Shown here: piece by piece, positions 17,472 to 26,361 of the stretch
Position numbering within the stretch: the stretch's first letter is position 1
How the letters are laid out: each line of letters starts with the position of its first letter
Source: Amycolatopsis sp. EV170708-02-1
GTDB taxonomy: Bacteria; Actinomycetota; Actinomycetes; Mycobacteriales; Pseudonocardiaceae
Assembly (NCBI RefSeq): GCF_022479115.1
Contig: NZ_CP092497.1
Coordinates: 8,184,001 to 8,248,000 of the forward strand
DNA length: 64,000 bases
Direction: 5' to 3'
Made by a program: the position numbers and the translations under genes
The notes under the pieces: generated by a model
Seen by the model: the letters and a program-made list of their open reading frames with translations, nothing else
The model's database searches: none
What the model was told of the DNA's origin: nothing

Positions 17472-17915
17472 ATGTCCACCACGGCTAGCACCGCCACCGA
17501 GGCGGCCGCGAGCGATCGGGCGGGTGCCTCACGCCGGCAAGGGACGTTCTACCGGGGAGACCCCGGTATGTGGTCCTGGGTGCTGCACCGCATCACCGGC
17601 GTGCTGACATTCTTCTTCCTCTTCGTGCACGTGCTCGACACCGCGCTCGTGCGCGTGTCGCCCGACACGTACAACGAGGTCATCGAGACCTACAAGACCC
17701 CGCTGGTCAACCTCCTCGAGGTCGGCCTCGTCGGCGCGGTGCTGTTCCACGCGCTCAACGGCATCCGGGTCATGCTGGTCGACTTCTGGGAGAAGGGACC
17801 GAAGTTCCAGAAGCCGATGCTCTGGACCATCCTGGCCATCTGGGTCGTGGTGATGATTCCCGGTGCCTTCTTCATGATGAAGCGCACCGTCGAAGTTATG
17901 TTCGGGGGGCACTGA
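17472..17915 (+). CDS. sdhC: Succinate dehydrogenase cytochrome b556 subunit
   Basis: A 147-aa membrane anchor of complex II with three hydrophobic helices. WSWVLHRITGVLTFFFLFVH carries the family HRxTG motif, and LFHALNGIRVMLVDFW provides the likely axial haem His in helix 2. It binds haem b and the quinone together with SdhD. Start ATG at 17472, with GGAGG 12 nt upstream. First gene of sdhCDAB; 2 bp separate its stop from sdhD. Confidence 0.95.
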   Translation: MSTTASTATEAAASDRAGASRRQGTFYRGDPGMWSWVLHRITGVLTFFFLFVHVLDTALVRVSPDTYNEVIETYKTPLVNLLEVGLVGAVLFHALNGIRVMLVDFWEKGPKFQKPMLWTILAIWVVVMIPGAFFMMKRTVEVMFGGH

Positions 17916-17917
17916 CC

Positions 17918-18337
17918 ATGGCATCCGAAGTTCTCGCACTCGACAAGCCGCGCTCGCCGAAGCGCCCCGCTGCCCGCCGCAGCAACTTCGAGCTCTACAG
18001 CTGGCTGTTCATGCGCATCTCGGGCCTCGCCCTGATCGTGCTGGTGCTCGGCCACCTGTTCATCATGAACATCCTCGACGGCGGCGTGCACCGCATCAAC
18101 TGGGGCTTCGTCGCCGGCCGCTGGGCCTCGCCGTTCTGGCAGTTCTGGGACCTGTCGATGCTGTGGCTCGCCGAGATCCACGGCGGCAACGGGCTGCGCA
18201 CGATCATCGACGACTACGCCCGCAAGGACAGCACCCGGTTCTGGCTGAAGATCGTGCTCTACGTCTCGATGGTGCTGATCCTCGCCGTCGGCACGATGGT
18301 GATCTTCACCTTCGATCCCGGTATCTCGGCCAACTGA
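17918..18337 (+). CDS. sdhD: Succinate dehydrogenase hydrophobic membrane anchor subunit
   Basis: A 139-aa protein with three transmembrane helices, starting after a basic cytoplasmic N-terminus (KPRSPKRPAARR). Helix 1 (LFMRISGLALIVLVLGHLFI) and helix 2 (LWLAEIHGGNGLRTIIDDYA) carry the conserved His residues expected for haem ligation. It pairs with SdhC to anchor the SdhAB catalytic dimer. ATG at 17918. Confidence 0.94.
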   Translation: MASEVLALDKPRSPKRPAARRSNFELYSWLFMRISGLALIVLVLGHLFIMNILDGGVHRINWGFVAGRWASPFWQFWDLSMLWLAEIHGGNGLRTIIDDYARKDSTRFWLKIVLYVSMVLILAVGTMVIFTFDPGISAN

Positions 18338-18368
18338 CGCCCCACCACACGTTCAAAGCGGAGTCCTC

Positions 18369-20123
18369 ATGCAGTTCCACAAGTACGACGTGGTGATCGT
18401 CGGCGCCGGTGGCGCCGGCATGCGCGCGGCCATCGAATCCGGCCAGCGTGCCCGCACCGCGGTCCTCACCAAGCTCTACCCGACGCGTTCGCACACCGGC
18501 GCCGCCCAGGGCGGCATGTGCGCCGCGCTGGCGAACGTCGAAGAGGACAACTGGGAGTGGCACACCTTCGACACGATCAAGGGCGGCGACTACCTGGTCG
18601 ACCAGGACGCCGCCGAGATCATGGCGAAGGAAGCCATCGACGCGGTCCTCGACCTCGAAAAGATGGGCCTGCCGTTCAACCGGACGCCCGAAGGCAAGAT
18701 CGACCAGCGCCGCTTCGGCGGGCACACCCGTGACCACGGCAAGGCCGCGGTGCGCCGCGCCTGCTACGCCGCGGACCGCACGGGGCACATGATCCTGCAG
18801 ACGCTGTATCAAAACTGCGTCAAGCACGGCACCGAGTTCTTCAACGAGTTCTACGTGCTCGACCTGGTGCTGACCCCGGACGAGAACGGCAACCCGGCCG
18901 CTTCCGGCGTCGTCGCCTACGAGCTGGCGACCGGCGAGCTGCACGTCTTCCAGGCGAAGTCGATCGTGTTCGCCACCGGCGGCGCGGGCAAGATCTTCAA
19001 GACGACGTCGAACGCGCACACCCTCACCGGTGACGGCCTCGGCATCATCTTCCGCAAGGGCCTGCCGCTGGAGGACATGGAGTTCTTCCAGTTCCACCCG
19101 ACAGGTCTGGCCGGGCTCGGCATCCTCATCTCCGAGGCCGTGCGCGGCGAGGGCGGCATCCTCCGCAACGCCGACGGCGAGCGGTTCATGGAGCGCTACG
19201 CCCCCACCATCAAGGACCTCGCGCCGCGTGACATCGTCGCCCGGTCGATGGTGCAGGAAGTGCTGCAGGGCCGCGGTTGCGGGCCGAACAAGGACTACGT
19301 CGTCCTCGACGTCACGCACATCCCGGAAGAGACGCTGAACGCGAAACTCCCGGACATCATGGAGTTCTCGCGGACGTACCTGGGCGTCGACCCGGTCACC
19401 GAGCCGGTGCCCGTGTTCCCGACCTGCCACTACGTGATGGGCGGAATCCCGACCAACATCCACGGCGAGGCGTTGCGGGACAACGAGAACGTCATCCCCG
19501 GCCTGTACGCCGCGGGCGAGGTCGCGTGCGTGTCCGTGCACGGCTCGAACCGGCTCGGCACCAACTCGCTGCTCGACATCAACGTGTTCGGCCGTCGCGC
19601 CGGCATCGCGGCCGCCGAGTACGCGCTGGCGCACGAGCACATCGAGCTGCCGGAGAACCCGACCAAGGTCGTCGAGGACCAGCTCGCGCTGCTTCTTTCG
19701 GAGCACGGTGACGAGCGCGTCGCCGACATCCGCACCGAGCTGCAGAAGACGATGGACTCGCACGCTTCGGTGTACCGCACGGAGGACACGCTCAAGCAGG
19801 CGCTGACCGACGTGCAGGCGCTGAAGGAGCGGTACAGCCGGATCACCGTGTCGGACAAGGGGAAGCGGTACAACACCGACGTCCTCGAAGCCGTCGAGCT
19901 GGGCTTCCTGCTCGAACTCGCCGAGGTCCTGGTCGTCGGCGCCCTGGCGCGCAAGGAATCCCGCGGCGGCCACGCGCGCGAGGACTACCCGAACCGCGAC
20001 GACACGAACTTCATGCGGCACACCATGGCCTACAAGGAGGGCGAAGGGCTCACCGCCGACGTCCGCCTGGACTACAAGCCGGTGACCTTCACCCGCTACG
20101 AACCGATGGAGCGGAAGTACTGA
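18369..20123 (+). CDS. sdhA: Succinate dehydrogenase flavoprotein subunit
   Basis: A 584-aa catalytic subunit that oxidises succinate to fumarate. N-terminal FAD-binding motif VVIVGAGGAGMRAA; RSHTGAAQGG contains the His used for covalent FAD attachment; FRKGLPLEDMEFFQFHPTG and the HGSNRLGTNSLLD segment near residue 395 are conserved active-site and flavin contacts. Length is normal. ATG at 18369; its TGA overlaps the sdhB ATG (TGATG at 20121-20125). Confidence 0.97.
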   Translation: MQFHKYDVVIVGAGGAGMRAAIESGQRARTAVLTKLYPTRSHTGAAQGGMCAALANVEEDNWEWHTFDTIKGGDYLVDQDAAEIMAKEAIDAVLDLEKMGLPFNRTPEGKIDQRRFGGHTRDHGKAAVRRACYAADRTGHMILQTLYQNCVKHGTEFFNEFYVLDLVLTPDENGNPAASGVVAYELATGELHVFQAKSIVFATGGAGKIFKTTSNAHTLTGDGLGIIFRKGLPLEDMEFFQFHPTGLAGLGILISEAVRGEGGILRNADGERFMERYAPTIKDLAPRDIVARSMVQEVLQGRGCGPNKDYVVLDVTHIPEETLNAKLPDIMEFSRTYLGVDPVTEPVPVFPTCHYVMGGIPTNIHGEALRDNENVIPGLYAAGEVACVSVHGSNRLGTNSLLDINVFGRRAGIAAAEYALAHEHIELPENPTKVVEDQLALLLSEHGDERVADIRTELQKTMDSHASVYRTEDTLKQALTDVQALKERYSRITVSDKGKRYNTDVLEAVELGFLLELAEVLVVGALARKESRGGHAREDYPNRDDTNFMRHTMAYKEGEGLTADVRLDYKPVTFTRYEPMERKY

Positions 20124-20893
20124 TGACCACGGCAACCCCCGAGAAGTCGGAGGCCGTGTCCTCCGACCACACGCCGATCACCGTCACGCTGAAGATCCTC
20201 CGGTTCAACCCCGAGATCGACAACGAGCCGCACTGGGAGTCCTACGACGTCCCGGCGCAGCGCACCGACCGGCTGCTGAACCTGCTCTTCTACGTGAAGG
20301 ACTACATCGACGGGACGTTCTCGTTCCGTCGCTCGTGCGCGCACGGCGTCTGCGGTTCCGACGCGATGCAGATCAACGGCATCAACCGGCTGGCGTGCAA
20401 GGTCCTGATGAAGGACCTGCTGTCGCAGGACGGCAAGAAGACGACGATCACCATCGCGCCGATCAAGGGCCTGACGACGCTCAAGGACCTTTACGTCGAC
20501 ATGGACCCGTTCTTCGAGGCGTACAAGGCCGTGAAGCCGTACCTGATCGCCTACGGGAACGAGCCCACGCGCGAGCGGATCCAGTCGCAGGCCGACCGCG
20601 ACCGGTTCGACGACACGACCAAGTGCATCCTGTGCGCCTGCTGCACGTCCTCGTGCCCGGTGTACTGGAACGACGGCTCGTACTTCGGCCCGGCCGCGAT
20701 CGTCAACGCGCACCGGTTCATCTTCGACTCGCGTGACGAAGGCGCCGAAGAGCGTCTCGACATCCTGAACGACTCCGAGGGTGTCTGGCGGTGCCGGACG
20801 ACGTTCAACTGCACCGACGCGTGCCCGCGCGGTATCCAGGTGACGAAGGCTATTCAGGAAGTGAAGCGCGCCCTGCTCTTCAAGCGCGTCTGA
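20123..20893 (+). CDS. sdhB: Succinate dehydrogenase iron-sulfur subunit
   Basis: A 256-aa protein carrying three Fe-S clusters in the expected order: [2Fe-2S] ligands in SCAHGVCGSDAM plus a later Cys in RLAC, [4Fe-4S] in CILCACCTSSCP, and [3Fe-4S] in CRTTFNCTDACPRGI. It passes electrons from SdhA to the quinone at SdhCD. Translationally coupled to sdhA through the TGATG overlap. Last gene of the operon, followed 12 bp later by a strong hairpin. Confidence 0.97.
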   Translation: MTTATPEKSEAVSSDHTPITVTLKILRFNPEIDNEPHWESYDVPAQRTDRLLNLLFYVKDYIDGTFSFRRSCAHGVCGSDAMQINGINRLACKVLMKDLLSQDGKKTTITIAPIKGLTTLKDLYVDMDPFFEAYKAVKPYLIAYGNEPTRERIQSQADRDRFDDTTKCILCACCTSSCPVYWNDGSYFGPAAIVNAHRFIFDSRDEGAEERLDILNDSEGVWRCRTTFNCTDACPRGIQVTKAIQEVKRALLFKRV

Positions 20894-20904
20894 CGCTTCT
20901 GGTC

Positions 20905-20964
20905 CAAGTACATGAAGGCCCCCTTCCTTGCGCTAGACGCAAGGAAGGGGCCTTCATGTACTTG
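20905..20964. terminator. sdh operon terminator, TGAAGGCCCCC family
   Basis: CAAGTACATGAAGGCCCC... (from 20905) pairs with its complement ending at 20964 around the loop CTAGA, with a single extra C as a bulge. It is nearly the same sequence as the hairpin at 22018-22076; the two bracket the gene at 21053. Confidence 0.85.
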
Positions 20965-21052
20965 CGGCCGAGTTATCCACAAGCATCCGGTTATCCACAG
21001 GTGGCGGGAATGGCGCTGGTGGAGCAGTAGCCACCGCGCTCATGCTGGCTGC

Positions 21053-22018
21053 ATGACCAAGAGGGGGAGATGGGCTCAGCACCCTGAACTGCTGTCTGAA
21101 CGAAGCCGCAATGGCGTCGTCCGGGCCTCCGATCTGGAAAGTCTGGAAATGAGCAGCAGAACGATCTATACCCGCTGCTTACCCGGCGGGCCTTGGCGGC
21201 GGCTGCTTCCGGGCATAGTCCTGCTGCACAACAACGAACCGACATCCGAACAGCTCGTGACCGCAGGCCTCCTGCACGGGGGCGAGGACGCGGTTCTCAC
21301 CGGCACGGAAGCCTGTCTCCGGCACGGCCTTCGGCAGGCGGCGATGCCGCCGGATACAGGACTGCACCTGCTGATTCCGCACGACCGGAAGATCCGCAGC
21401 ACCGGCTTCGTGACAATGGAGCGGACGATCCGATTGCCGGCGCCGGTCACCCGGAACGGAGTTCCCCTGGCTCCGCTGATCCGGGCCGCGACGGATACAG
21501 TGCGCCGGCTCGGGAACGCCGAGCAGGTGGAGGCGATCCTGATCGAAGCGGTCCAGAAAGGCGGGTGCCACCCGAAAGCGCTGCTCCGCGAGCTCGATCA
21601 CGGCTCGCTACGAGGAACTGCGGTGCCGAGACGGTTGCTGACAGGTTGGGTGGACCTCCGTTCCATGGCGGAGTCACGGGCCAAAGCGCTGGCACAGCGC
21701 CTACCTGTTCCCCCGAGCCATTGGAACACGGCAATCCACGACCGTGAGGGCCGCTATATCGGGCGTCCGGACGCGATGTGGCAGGACGTGGGCCTCGTTT
21801 GGGAAATCGATTCGTTCGAGTTTCACTTCCGCAAAGCGGACTACGCGCGAACCGTCGACCGCAACACCCGGTACGCGGCGGCGGGCCTCGTCGTCGTGCA
21901 AACCCTGCCTTCCCGGCTGCGAGACGATCCCGACGGCGTCCTCTCCGATCTCAGTGCCGCTCATCGTGTCGCCTCAGCCAGGCCCCGGCCCGATTTCCAC
22001 CTCTCGCCAGCCGCCTGA
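21053..22018 (+). CDS. AbiEi-like / DUF559 endonuclease-like hypothetical protein
   Basis: A 321-aa soluble protein. The N-terminal ~60 residues (VVRASDLESLEMSSRTIYTRC, then LPGGPWRRLLPGIVLL) resemble the winged-helix domain of AbiEi-type antitoxins. The C-terminal region (residues ~225-300) has GRPDAMWQDVGLVWEIDSFE and a following RNTRYAAAGLVVVQ, which fits the D...ExD core of DUF559/Vsr-like nucleases. Actinomycetes carry many such proteins without a partner toxin, and no toxin gene is adjacent here. Start ATG at 21053 is chosen because the longer frame begins inside the sdh terminator. Function unproven. Confidence 0.72.
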   Translation: MTKRGRWAQHPELLSERSRNGVVRASDLESLEMSSRTIYTRCLPGGPWRRLLPGIVLLHNNEPTSEQLVTAGLLHGGEDAVLTGTEACLRHGLRQAAMPPDTGLHLLIPHDRKIRSTGFVTMERTIRLPAPVTRNGVPLAPLIRAATDTVRRLGNAEQVEAILIEAVQKGGCHPKALLRELDHGSLRGTAVPRRLLTGWVDLRSMAESRAKALAQRLPVPPSHWNTAIHDREGRYIGRPDAMWQDVGLVWEIDSFEFHFRKADYARTVDRNTRYAAAGLVVVQTLPSRLRDDPDGVLSDLSAAHRVASARPRPDFHLSPAA

Positions 22019-22076
22019 AGTACATGAAGGCCCCCTTCCTGTACCTAGGCGCAAGGAAGGGGGCCTTCATGTACTT
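22018..22076. terminator. Perfect 23-bp-stem hairpin, TGAAGGCCCCC family
   Basis: Arms 22018-22040 and 22054-22076 are exact reverse complements. It lies between two convergent genes (stops at 22018 and 22095) and can terminate both. Confidence 0.87.
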
Positions 22077-22094
22077 GGACCTACGACCAGCGAG

Positions 22095-23312
22095 CTACTC
22101 CAGCACCCGGGCCAGAGCGGCAGAGTCGGCGGTACCGGGCAGCTGGTCGAAAGTCTCCGGATCGATGCGCTCGACAGCGCCGGTGCTCACGTCCCGCAGC
22201 ATGTTGTACAGCCCGGCCATCACCGCGCGCGTGAAGTGTTCCCGGTGCTGCTGCCCGAGCGTCTGCGTCTGCCCGCGCACCTCGAACAGCACCGTCCCCG
22301 TCCCGTTCAAGGCGAACGAACACCGTGCCTGCCCCGGCAGATCCCGGTCCGGCGCGTGCGGATACCGCGCCCCGACGAACCCACGCGACGTCATCCCGTT
22401 GAACGCGCTGATCGCCAGCTGCCGCGATTCGTCCTTTGTGTACACGTCGCGGTACTTCGCGTACTTCTGACCGGGCTCGAAGAACTTGTCCGGCAGCGGC
22501 GGATAGTCGATGCCGACGTCGAGGAGCCGGTTGCTGCCTTCCTGGCGGACGCACGCGCCTTGGTGGTGCAGATCGACGTAGACGTCAGGCACCTTCCCGC
22601 GCCGAGCGGTCAGCTCCACGTACACCGAACGCAGCGCCCGCGCCTCGGGCGTGATGAACCAGCCCGGCTGATCCGGCGCACCCGGGACGTCCTCCGCGCG
22701 CGGGACGTAGTTCAGGTCAGGGTTGAAGTCGCGGTTGACATCGAATCCCGGCCGCTTCCGGTAGTCGTCGCCCTGGAGGACGTCACTGAGGTAGTTCCAA
22801 GTAGGCGGCCGGTCCTTCAGCTGGGGGAACTTCCGTTGCACCTCGGCCCACGACAGGTCGTTGCCGCGCCGGTCGAGTTCGGCGCCGTCCGGATTCAGTT
22901 TCGGCACCGCGACGAAGGTGATCGTCTTCCGCAGCCGCTCGGCGTCCCGCGACTCCGAAGTCCCGAGGTAGTCCAGGATCCGGAGCAGGGCGTCGGTGCC
23001 GGTCTTCTCGTTCCCGTGGATCTCGCTGGAGACCACGAAGACCTTCGGGCCGGTCCCGACGGTCGCCTGATGGATCACCCGGCCGCGGTTGGACCGTCCG
23101 ACCTCCTTGACCGCCACTCGCCCCTTGCTCGCGCGCTCGAGCCTGCCGAGTTCCCGCACCATCTCGCGATAGTCGGTGAACTCGTCGATGGGCAGCTCCC
23201 GCGGTTCCTCGCTGCAGGGTGCCACCGAAGGAGCCGCCGCCGCGGGCGTGCCGACAAGCGGGAGCATCGCCAGCCCCACCACCACGGGAACCAACCGGCC
23301 GAACACCGACAT
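22095..23312 (-). CDS. Secreted M14-family zinc carboxypeptidase
   Basis: A 405-aa exported metallopeptidase. Signal peptide MSVFGRLVPVVVGLAMLPLVGTPAAAA. The M14 zinc site is HGNEKTG (HxxE in SEIHGNE) with the distal His in YVDLHHQGA. Arg/Asn substrate contacts are in FDVNRDFN, and the catalytic Glu is likely in LFEVRGQTQ. Members remove C-terminal residues from peptides or act on cell-wall peptides. Start ATG at 23312 has GGGGAG 7 nt upstream; an earlier ATG at 23342 would spoil the signal peptide. Confidence 0.9.
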   Translation of the reverse strand: MSVFGRLVPVVVGLAMLPLVGTPAAAAPSVAPCSEEPRELPIDEFTDYREMVRELGRLERASKGRVAVKEVGRSNRGRVIHQATVGTGPKVFVVSSEIHGNEKTGTDALLRILDYLGTSESRDAERLRKTITFVAVPKLNPDGAELDRRGNDLSWAEVQRKFPQLKDRPPTWNYLSDVLQGDDYRKRPGFDVNRDFNPDLNYVPRAEDVPGAPDQPGWFITPEARALRSVYVELTARRGKVPDVYVDLHHQGACVRQEGSNRLLDVGIDYPPLPDKFFEPGQKYAKYRDVYTKDESRQLAISAFNGMTSRGFVGARYPHAPDRDLPGQARCSFALNGTGTVLFEVRGQTQTLGQQHREHFTRAVMAGLYNMLRDVSTGAVERIDPETFDQLPGTADSAALARVLE

Positions 23313-23474
23313 CGTGAACTCCCCACTGTCGAAGGTGCTCATAACGTAGCGAGAAGGGCACCGGTCGCGAATCCGTCGAAAGGTGCTTCGCCGCCAAGAA
23401 GACCGTTGGAAACGGTGTGTGACTGGGATAGCCTGGAGAGTCACCAAGCCGGGTGACCGAGGGGCGGCGAGGCG

Positions 23475-24392
23475 ATGGGTGCTGGTTCGGAGCTGCGCAA
23501 GATTCTGTCCCAACGACTGCTGCCCTTGATCGCGGAGATCGAAGAACTGGTCTATCGCTACGGGTATATCCGCGTTTTCGGCAGCGCGGTGGCCATGTTG
23601 GGAACGGCGGGGCTACTCGGACAAGTGCTCGGCATCGCCTGGCTGCGGACAACGTTCGCGACAGCGGCGGCCTTCCTGTTCGTCATCGCCGCGTTGGTCT
23701 CGTTCGCCGGAGGCCAGAAACAGCGGACCAAACTGACCAACGCGGAGAACATCCTGCACGGTTACGCGGACGCCATGCACACGGAATCACCGATCGTCGT
23801 CAAGGAGTGGCGACAGGACGTGATCATCGAAGACAACGGGGACGCATACTGCCGGCGCACGTTGATCCTCGACGCCGCGGCCAATGGAAAGCCCCGGTAT
23901 GTCTCGATCAATCTGGTGTATTACGGAGCCGGCCCGCTCACCGACAGGGCCAGGCGCAGGGTCGTCTGCAAAGCGTTTCACGCGGGAGCCGAAAACTCGG
24001 CGGAACGTACGCGCGCCAACGCGACGTCGACCTGGAAGACCGCCCGGAACGGGAAGCCTCGCCTGGATGTCTATGTCCACCTCGGAACTTTTGTCCAGGA
24101 CGGCGATCTGGTCACCGTCGAGTGGGTCTGGCCGAAATACTCCGCCGACCTCATGAGCGGTGCGGCACCGGAGGCCTTCGACGTGGTCTTCGACAAGGAA
24201 GTCAGCAGCTTCACTCATCGAGTCGTGTTCCGGAACATCCGGAATCCGTCACTTTTCACCGTGCGAAACCAAGGCGCACGGAATTTCAAGAAAGAGACTC
24301 AGGGCCGGGACGTGATCGTGGAGTTTTCCGCGACCCACCCGGAGATGAATCAACAGATGGGCTTCATCGCGGACTACACCCGCAACGGATGA
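23475..24392 (+). CDS. Hypothetical membrane-anchored protein
   Basis: A 305-aa protein with two adjacent transmembrane helices at residues ~33-75 (FGSAVAMLGTAGLLGQVLGI and FATAAAFLFVIAALVSFAGG), then a soluble domain of about 225 residues predicted to be mostly beta (VDVYVHLGTFVQDGDLVTVE region). No known motif or catalytic pattern was recognised. It stands alone between divergent and convergent neighbours and ends in a near-perfect terminator. Function unknown. Confidence 0.75.
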   Translation: MGAGSELRKILSQRLLPLIAEIEELVYRYGYIRVFGSAVAMLGTAGLLGQVLGIAWLRTTFATAAAFLFVIAALVSFAGGQKQRTKLTNAENILHGYADAMHTESPIVVKEWRQDVIIEDNGDAYCRRTLILDAAANGKPRYVSINLVYYGAGPLTDRARRRVVCKAFHAGAENSAERTRANATSTWKTARNGKPRLDVYVHLGTFVQDGDLVTVEWVWPKYSADLMSGAAPEAFDVVFDKEVSSFTHRVVFRNIRNPSLFTVRNQGARNFKKETQGRDVIVEFSATHPEMNQQMGFIADYTRNG

Positions 24393-24428
24393 GCAGAGGC
24401 CGGGAAGCATCAGCTTCCCGGCCTCTGC
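24393..24428. terminator. Perfect 16-bp-stem terminator
   Basis: GCAGAGGCCGGGAAGC (24393-24408), loop ATCA, and exact complement 24413-24428, beginning immediately after the stop codon. Confidence 0.88.
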
Positions 24429-24571
24429 CGAAGACCTCGGGTGGTCAGTTACCGCCCGTTTCGGAACCGCCGCTCATTGTGAATTCCATTCGAGTGTATT
24501 CATCTGGGGCGCCCACGATACACCTGAACTCTTGAGCGGCGCTTCTCGTGGTCCATCACTTCTGTGTGAAA

Positions 24572-25984
24572 TTACTTCACCGCGTCCAGGGCGTTGACGC
24601 GGCCGTGACCGTAGTACGAGTTGTCCTTCGCCGGGCCTTCGCAGACCGGCGCCGCGGTCCCGCAGGGAACCGCGTCCGCCTGGTGCTCCAGCAGCCACCT
24701 CAGCGCCGCGGGCGGAGCGTGGCGGTAGCGGGACGCCAGCAGTGCGGCGACACCGGCGGCGTGCGGAGACGCCATCGAGGTGCCGCACTTGGCACCGTAG
24801 CCGCCGTTGAAGATCGTCGACAGCGGGCAACCGACGCCCTGGCCGACGGGCGGCAGCTGGGCGCGGTCGCCGCCGGGGGCGGTGACCGAAACGTCGTCAC
24901 CGTAGTTGCTGTACGACGACTTCGTGCCCGCGTAGCCGATGGCCGAGACGTTGACGACGCCGTCGATCGCCTTGGGCAGGATGCCGCAGCTCTCGTCGAC
25001 CGGGTGCGGGCGGTTCGGGTCGGTGGTCTGCTCGTCCGGGTCGAAACCGCTGTTGCCGGCGGCGGCGACGTTCAGCACGCCACGGCCGGTCGAGTAGGTC
25101 ACCGCGCGGCGGACGGCCTCGTACGCGGCCGCGTCGCCCGGCTCCTTCGAGCAGTAGAACATGCCCGGGTCGATGTAGTAGCTGTTGTTCGTGACCGGGA
25201 AGCGGTGCTTCGCCGCCCACATGAACCCGCACACCGCGGCCTCGGGGAGGATCAGGCCGTCGTCGTTCACGACCTTCACCGACGCCAGCTTGACGCCGGG
25301 CGCGACACCCGTGAAGCCGCGCGCCGCGTCCTTGCCCGCGATCGTGCCGGCGACGTGCGTGCCGTGGTCGGAGTTCGTGGGCGCCCAGGCGGCGGGGGTG
25401 GTGTCGGGCGCGCCGCTGTTGCAGCCGGCGGACACCGACGGGTCGAGGGCCGCCTTCAGCGCCGGGTGGGTGGGCTCGATGCCCGAGTCCAGCACGCCGA
25501 CGGTCACCGAGCGGCTGCCACCGGAGATCTTGTTCGCCTCGGGAGCCTGGATCGCCCGCATGTCCCACTGCTGGGCCGACAGGTCCTCTTCGACCGCGAC
25601 GCTGGTGGTCTCTTCGTTCTCCTTGGTGTCGACCACGGCGGAGCGGGTCGAGCGGGTGGTCGACACCGGCGGGAACGCGACGTCACGACCGCCCGAGTAG
25701 GCGCGGAAGACACCGATCTTCGCCTGGAAGTCGGCGTTGCGCGAGGTCGCCACCGCGACCCCGATCTCCGGGTAGTACGCGACCTTCTCGCCGCACTTCG
25801 CGCGCAGCTCGCTGTCGACCTTGCGTTCCGGGGTACGCGGGTTGTAGAGCACCACGTAGTTGAACGGCGCGCTCGCGGTGTCGCACTGCGGCGCGGGCGC
25901 CGCGCTCGCCGACGGGGCCGCGAACACGCTTCCCGCCGCCGCCGCGACGAGCGCGGGGACGAGCAGGCGTCTGATCCGGGACAT
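24572..25984 (-). CDS. Secreted S8 (subtilisin-like) serine protease
   Basis: A 470-aa exported protease. Signal peptide residues 1-28 (MSRIRRLLVPALVAAAAGSV, ending APSASAA). A propeptide-like region reaches ~residue 145. The catalytic triad is Asp in TVGVLDSGIEPTHP, His in DHGTHVAGT and Ser in CGTSMASPHAAGVA, with the oxyanion Asn in VAAAGNSGFD. Start ATG at 25984. The same strand continues towards the stand-alone trp and transporter genes only after intervening genes, so it is probably monocistronic. Confidence 0.94.
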   Translation of the reverse strand: MSRIRRLLVPALVAAAAGSVFAAPSASAAPAPQCDTASAPFNYVVLYNPRTPERKVDSELRAKCGEKVAYYPEIGVAVATSRNADFQAKIGVFRAYSGGRDVAFPPVSTTRSTRSAVVDTKENEETTSVAVEEDLSAQQWDMRAIQAPEANKISGGSRSVTVGVLDSGIEPTHPALKAALDPSVSAGCNSGAPDTTPAAWAPTNSDHGTHVAGTIAGKDAARGFTGVAPGVKLASVKVVNDDGLILPEAAVCGFMWAAKHRFPVTNNSYYIDPGMFYCSKEPGDAAAYEAVRRAVTYSTGRGVLNVAAAGNSGFDPDEQTTDPNRPHPVDESCGILPKAIDGVVNVSAIGYAGTKSSYSNYGDDVSVTAPGGDRAQLPPVGQGVGCPLSTIFNGGYGAKCGTSMASPHAAGVAALLASRYRHAPPAALRWLLEHQADAVPCGTAAPVCEGPAKDNSYYGHGRVNALDAVK

Positions 25985-26063
25985 TCCACCTCCATGATTC
26001 GGTGGAGTGAACGTAAGCGAGCCGGAGCCTGCCCAACACCGTCAAAAGGACGACAAAACCCGA

Positions 26064-26318
26064 TCAGGCGTCAGCCTTTTCCTCGTCCCGTGACTTGGCG
26101 CCACGAAGCGTGCGCAGACCGATGACGCCGATGATGGTGCCGAGCACGAACGAGACCACCGTCAGCACCGCGTGCACGATGAAGTAGGCGGTGGGCGAGC
26201 CGTCCGCGGCCCAGGCGCGGTCACTGTCCCAGAGATTCTTGGCGAACGTGATCCAGATGATCCACGACCACACGCCGAAACCCAGCAGGAACATCGAAGT
26301 ACCTCGCGAAATGCGCAT
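26064..26318 (-). CDS. SCO4848-family small membrane protein
   Basis: An 84-aa protein with two transmembrane helices (SMFLLGFGVWSWIIWITF and YFIVHAVLTVVSFVLGTIIG) and an acidic C-terminal tail. It matches the SCO4848 family. In Streptomyces the family member sits beside a D-Ala-D-Ala carboxypeptidase gene (SCO4847), and here it is divergent from one (26362), so the linkage is conserved. Biochemical role unknown. Confidence 0.85.
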   Translation of the reverse strand: MRISRGTSMFLLGFGVWSWIIWITFAKNLWDSDRAWAADGSPTAYFIVHAVLTVVSFVLGTIIGVIGLRTLRGAKSRDEEKADA

Positions 26319-26349
26319 GCCCCTGAGTATGCAGCGGGCCCGGCGACGC

Positions 26350-26355
26350 TACATT
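26350..26355 (+). promoter_or_regulatory. -10 box of a likely leaderless transcript for the carboxypeptidase
   Basis: TACATT lies 6 bp upstream of the GTG start at 26362, so transcription would begin on or next to the start codon. No ribosome site precedes that GTG. Confidence 0.5.
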
Positions 26356-26361
26356 GCTCGG

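Noticed and set aside
17359..17607. 82-codon frame upstream of sdhC
   Set aside because: It overlaps sdhC in another frame, has no recognisable domain, and lies in the probable 5' leader.
20912..21052. N-terminal extension of the AbiEi-like protein beginning MKAPFLALDARKG
   Set aside because: It starts inside the sdh terminator hairpin; ATG 21053 is the sensible start.
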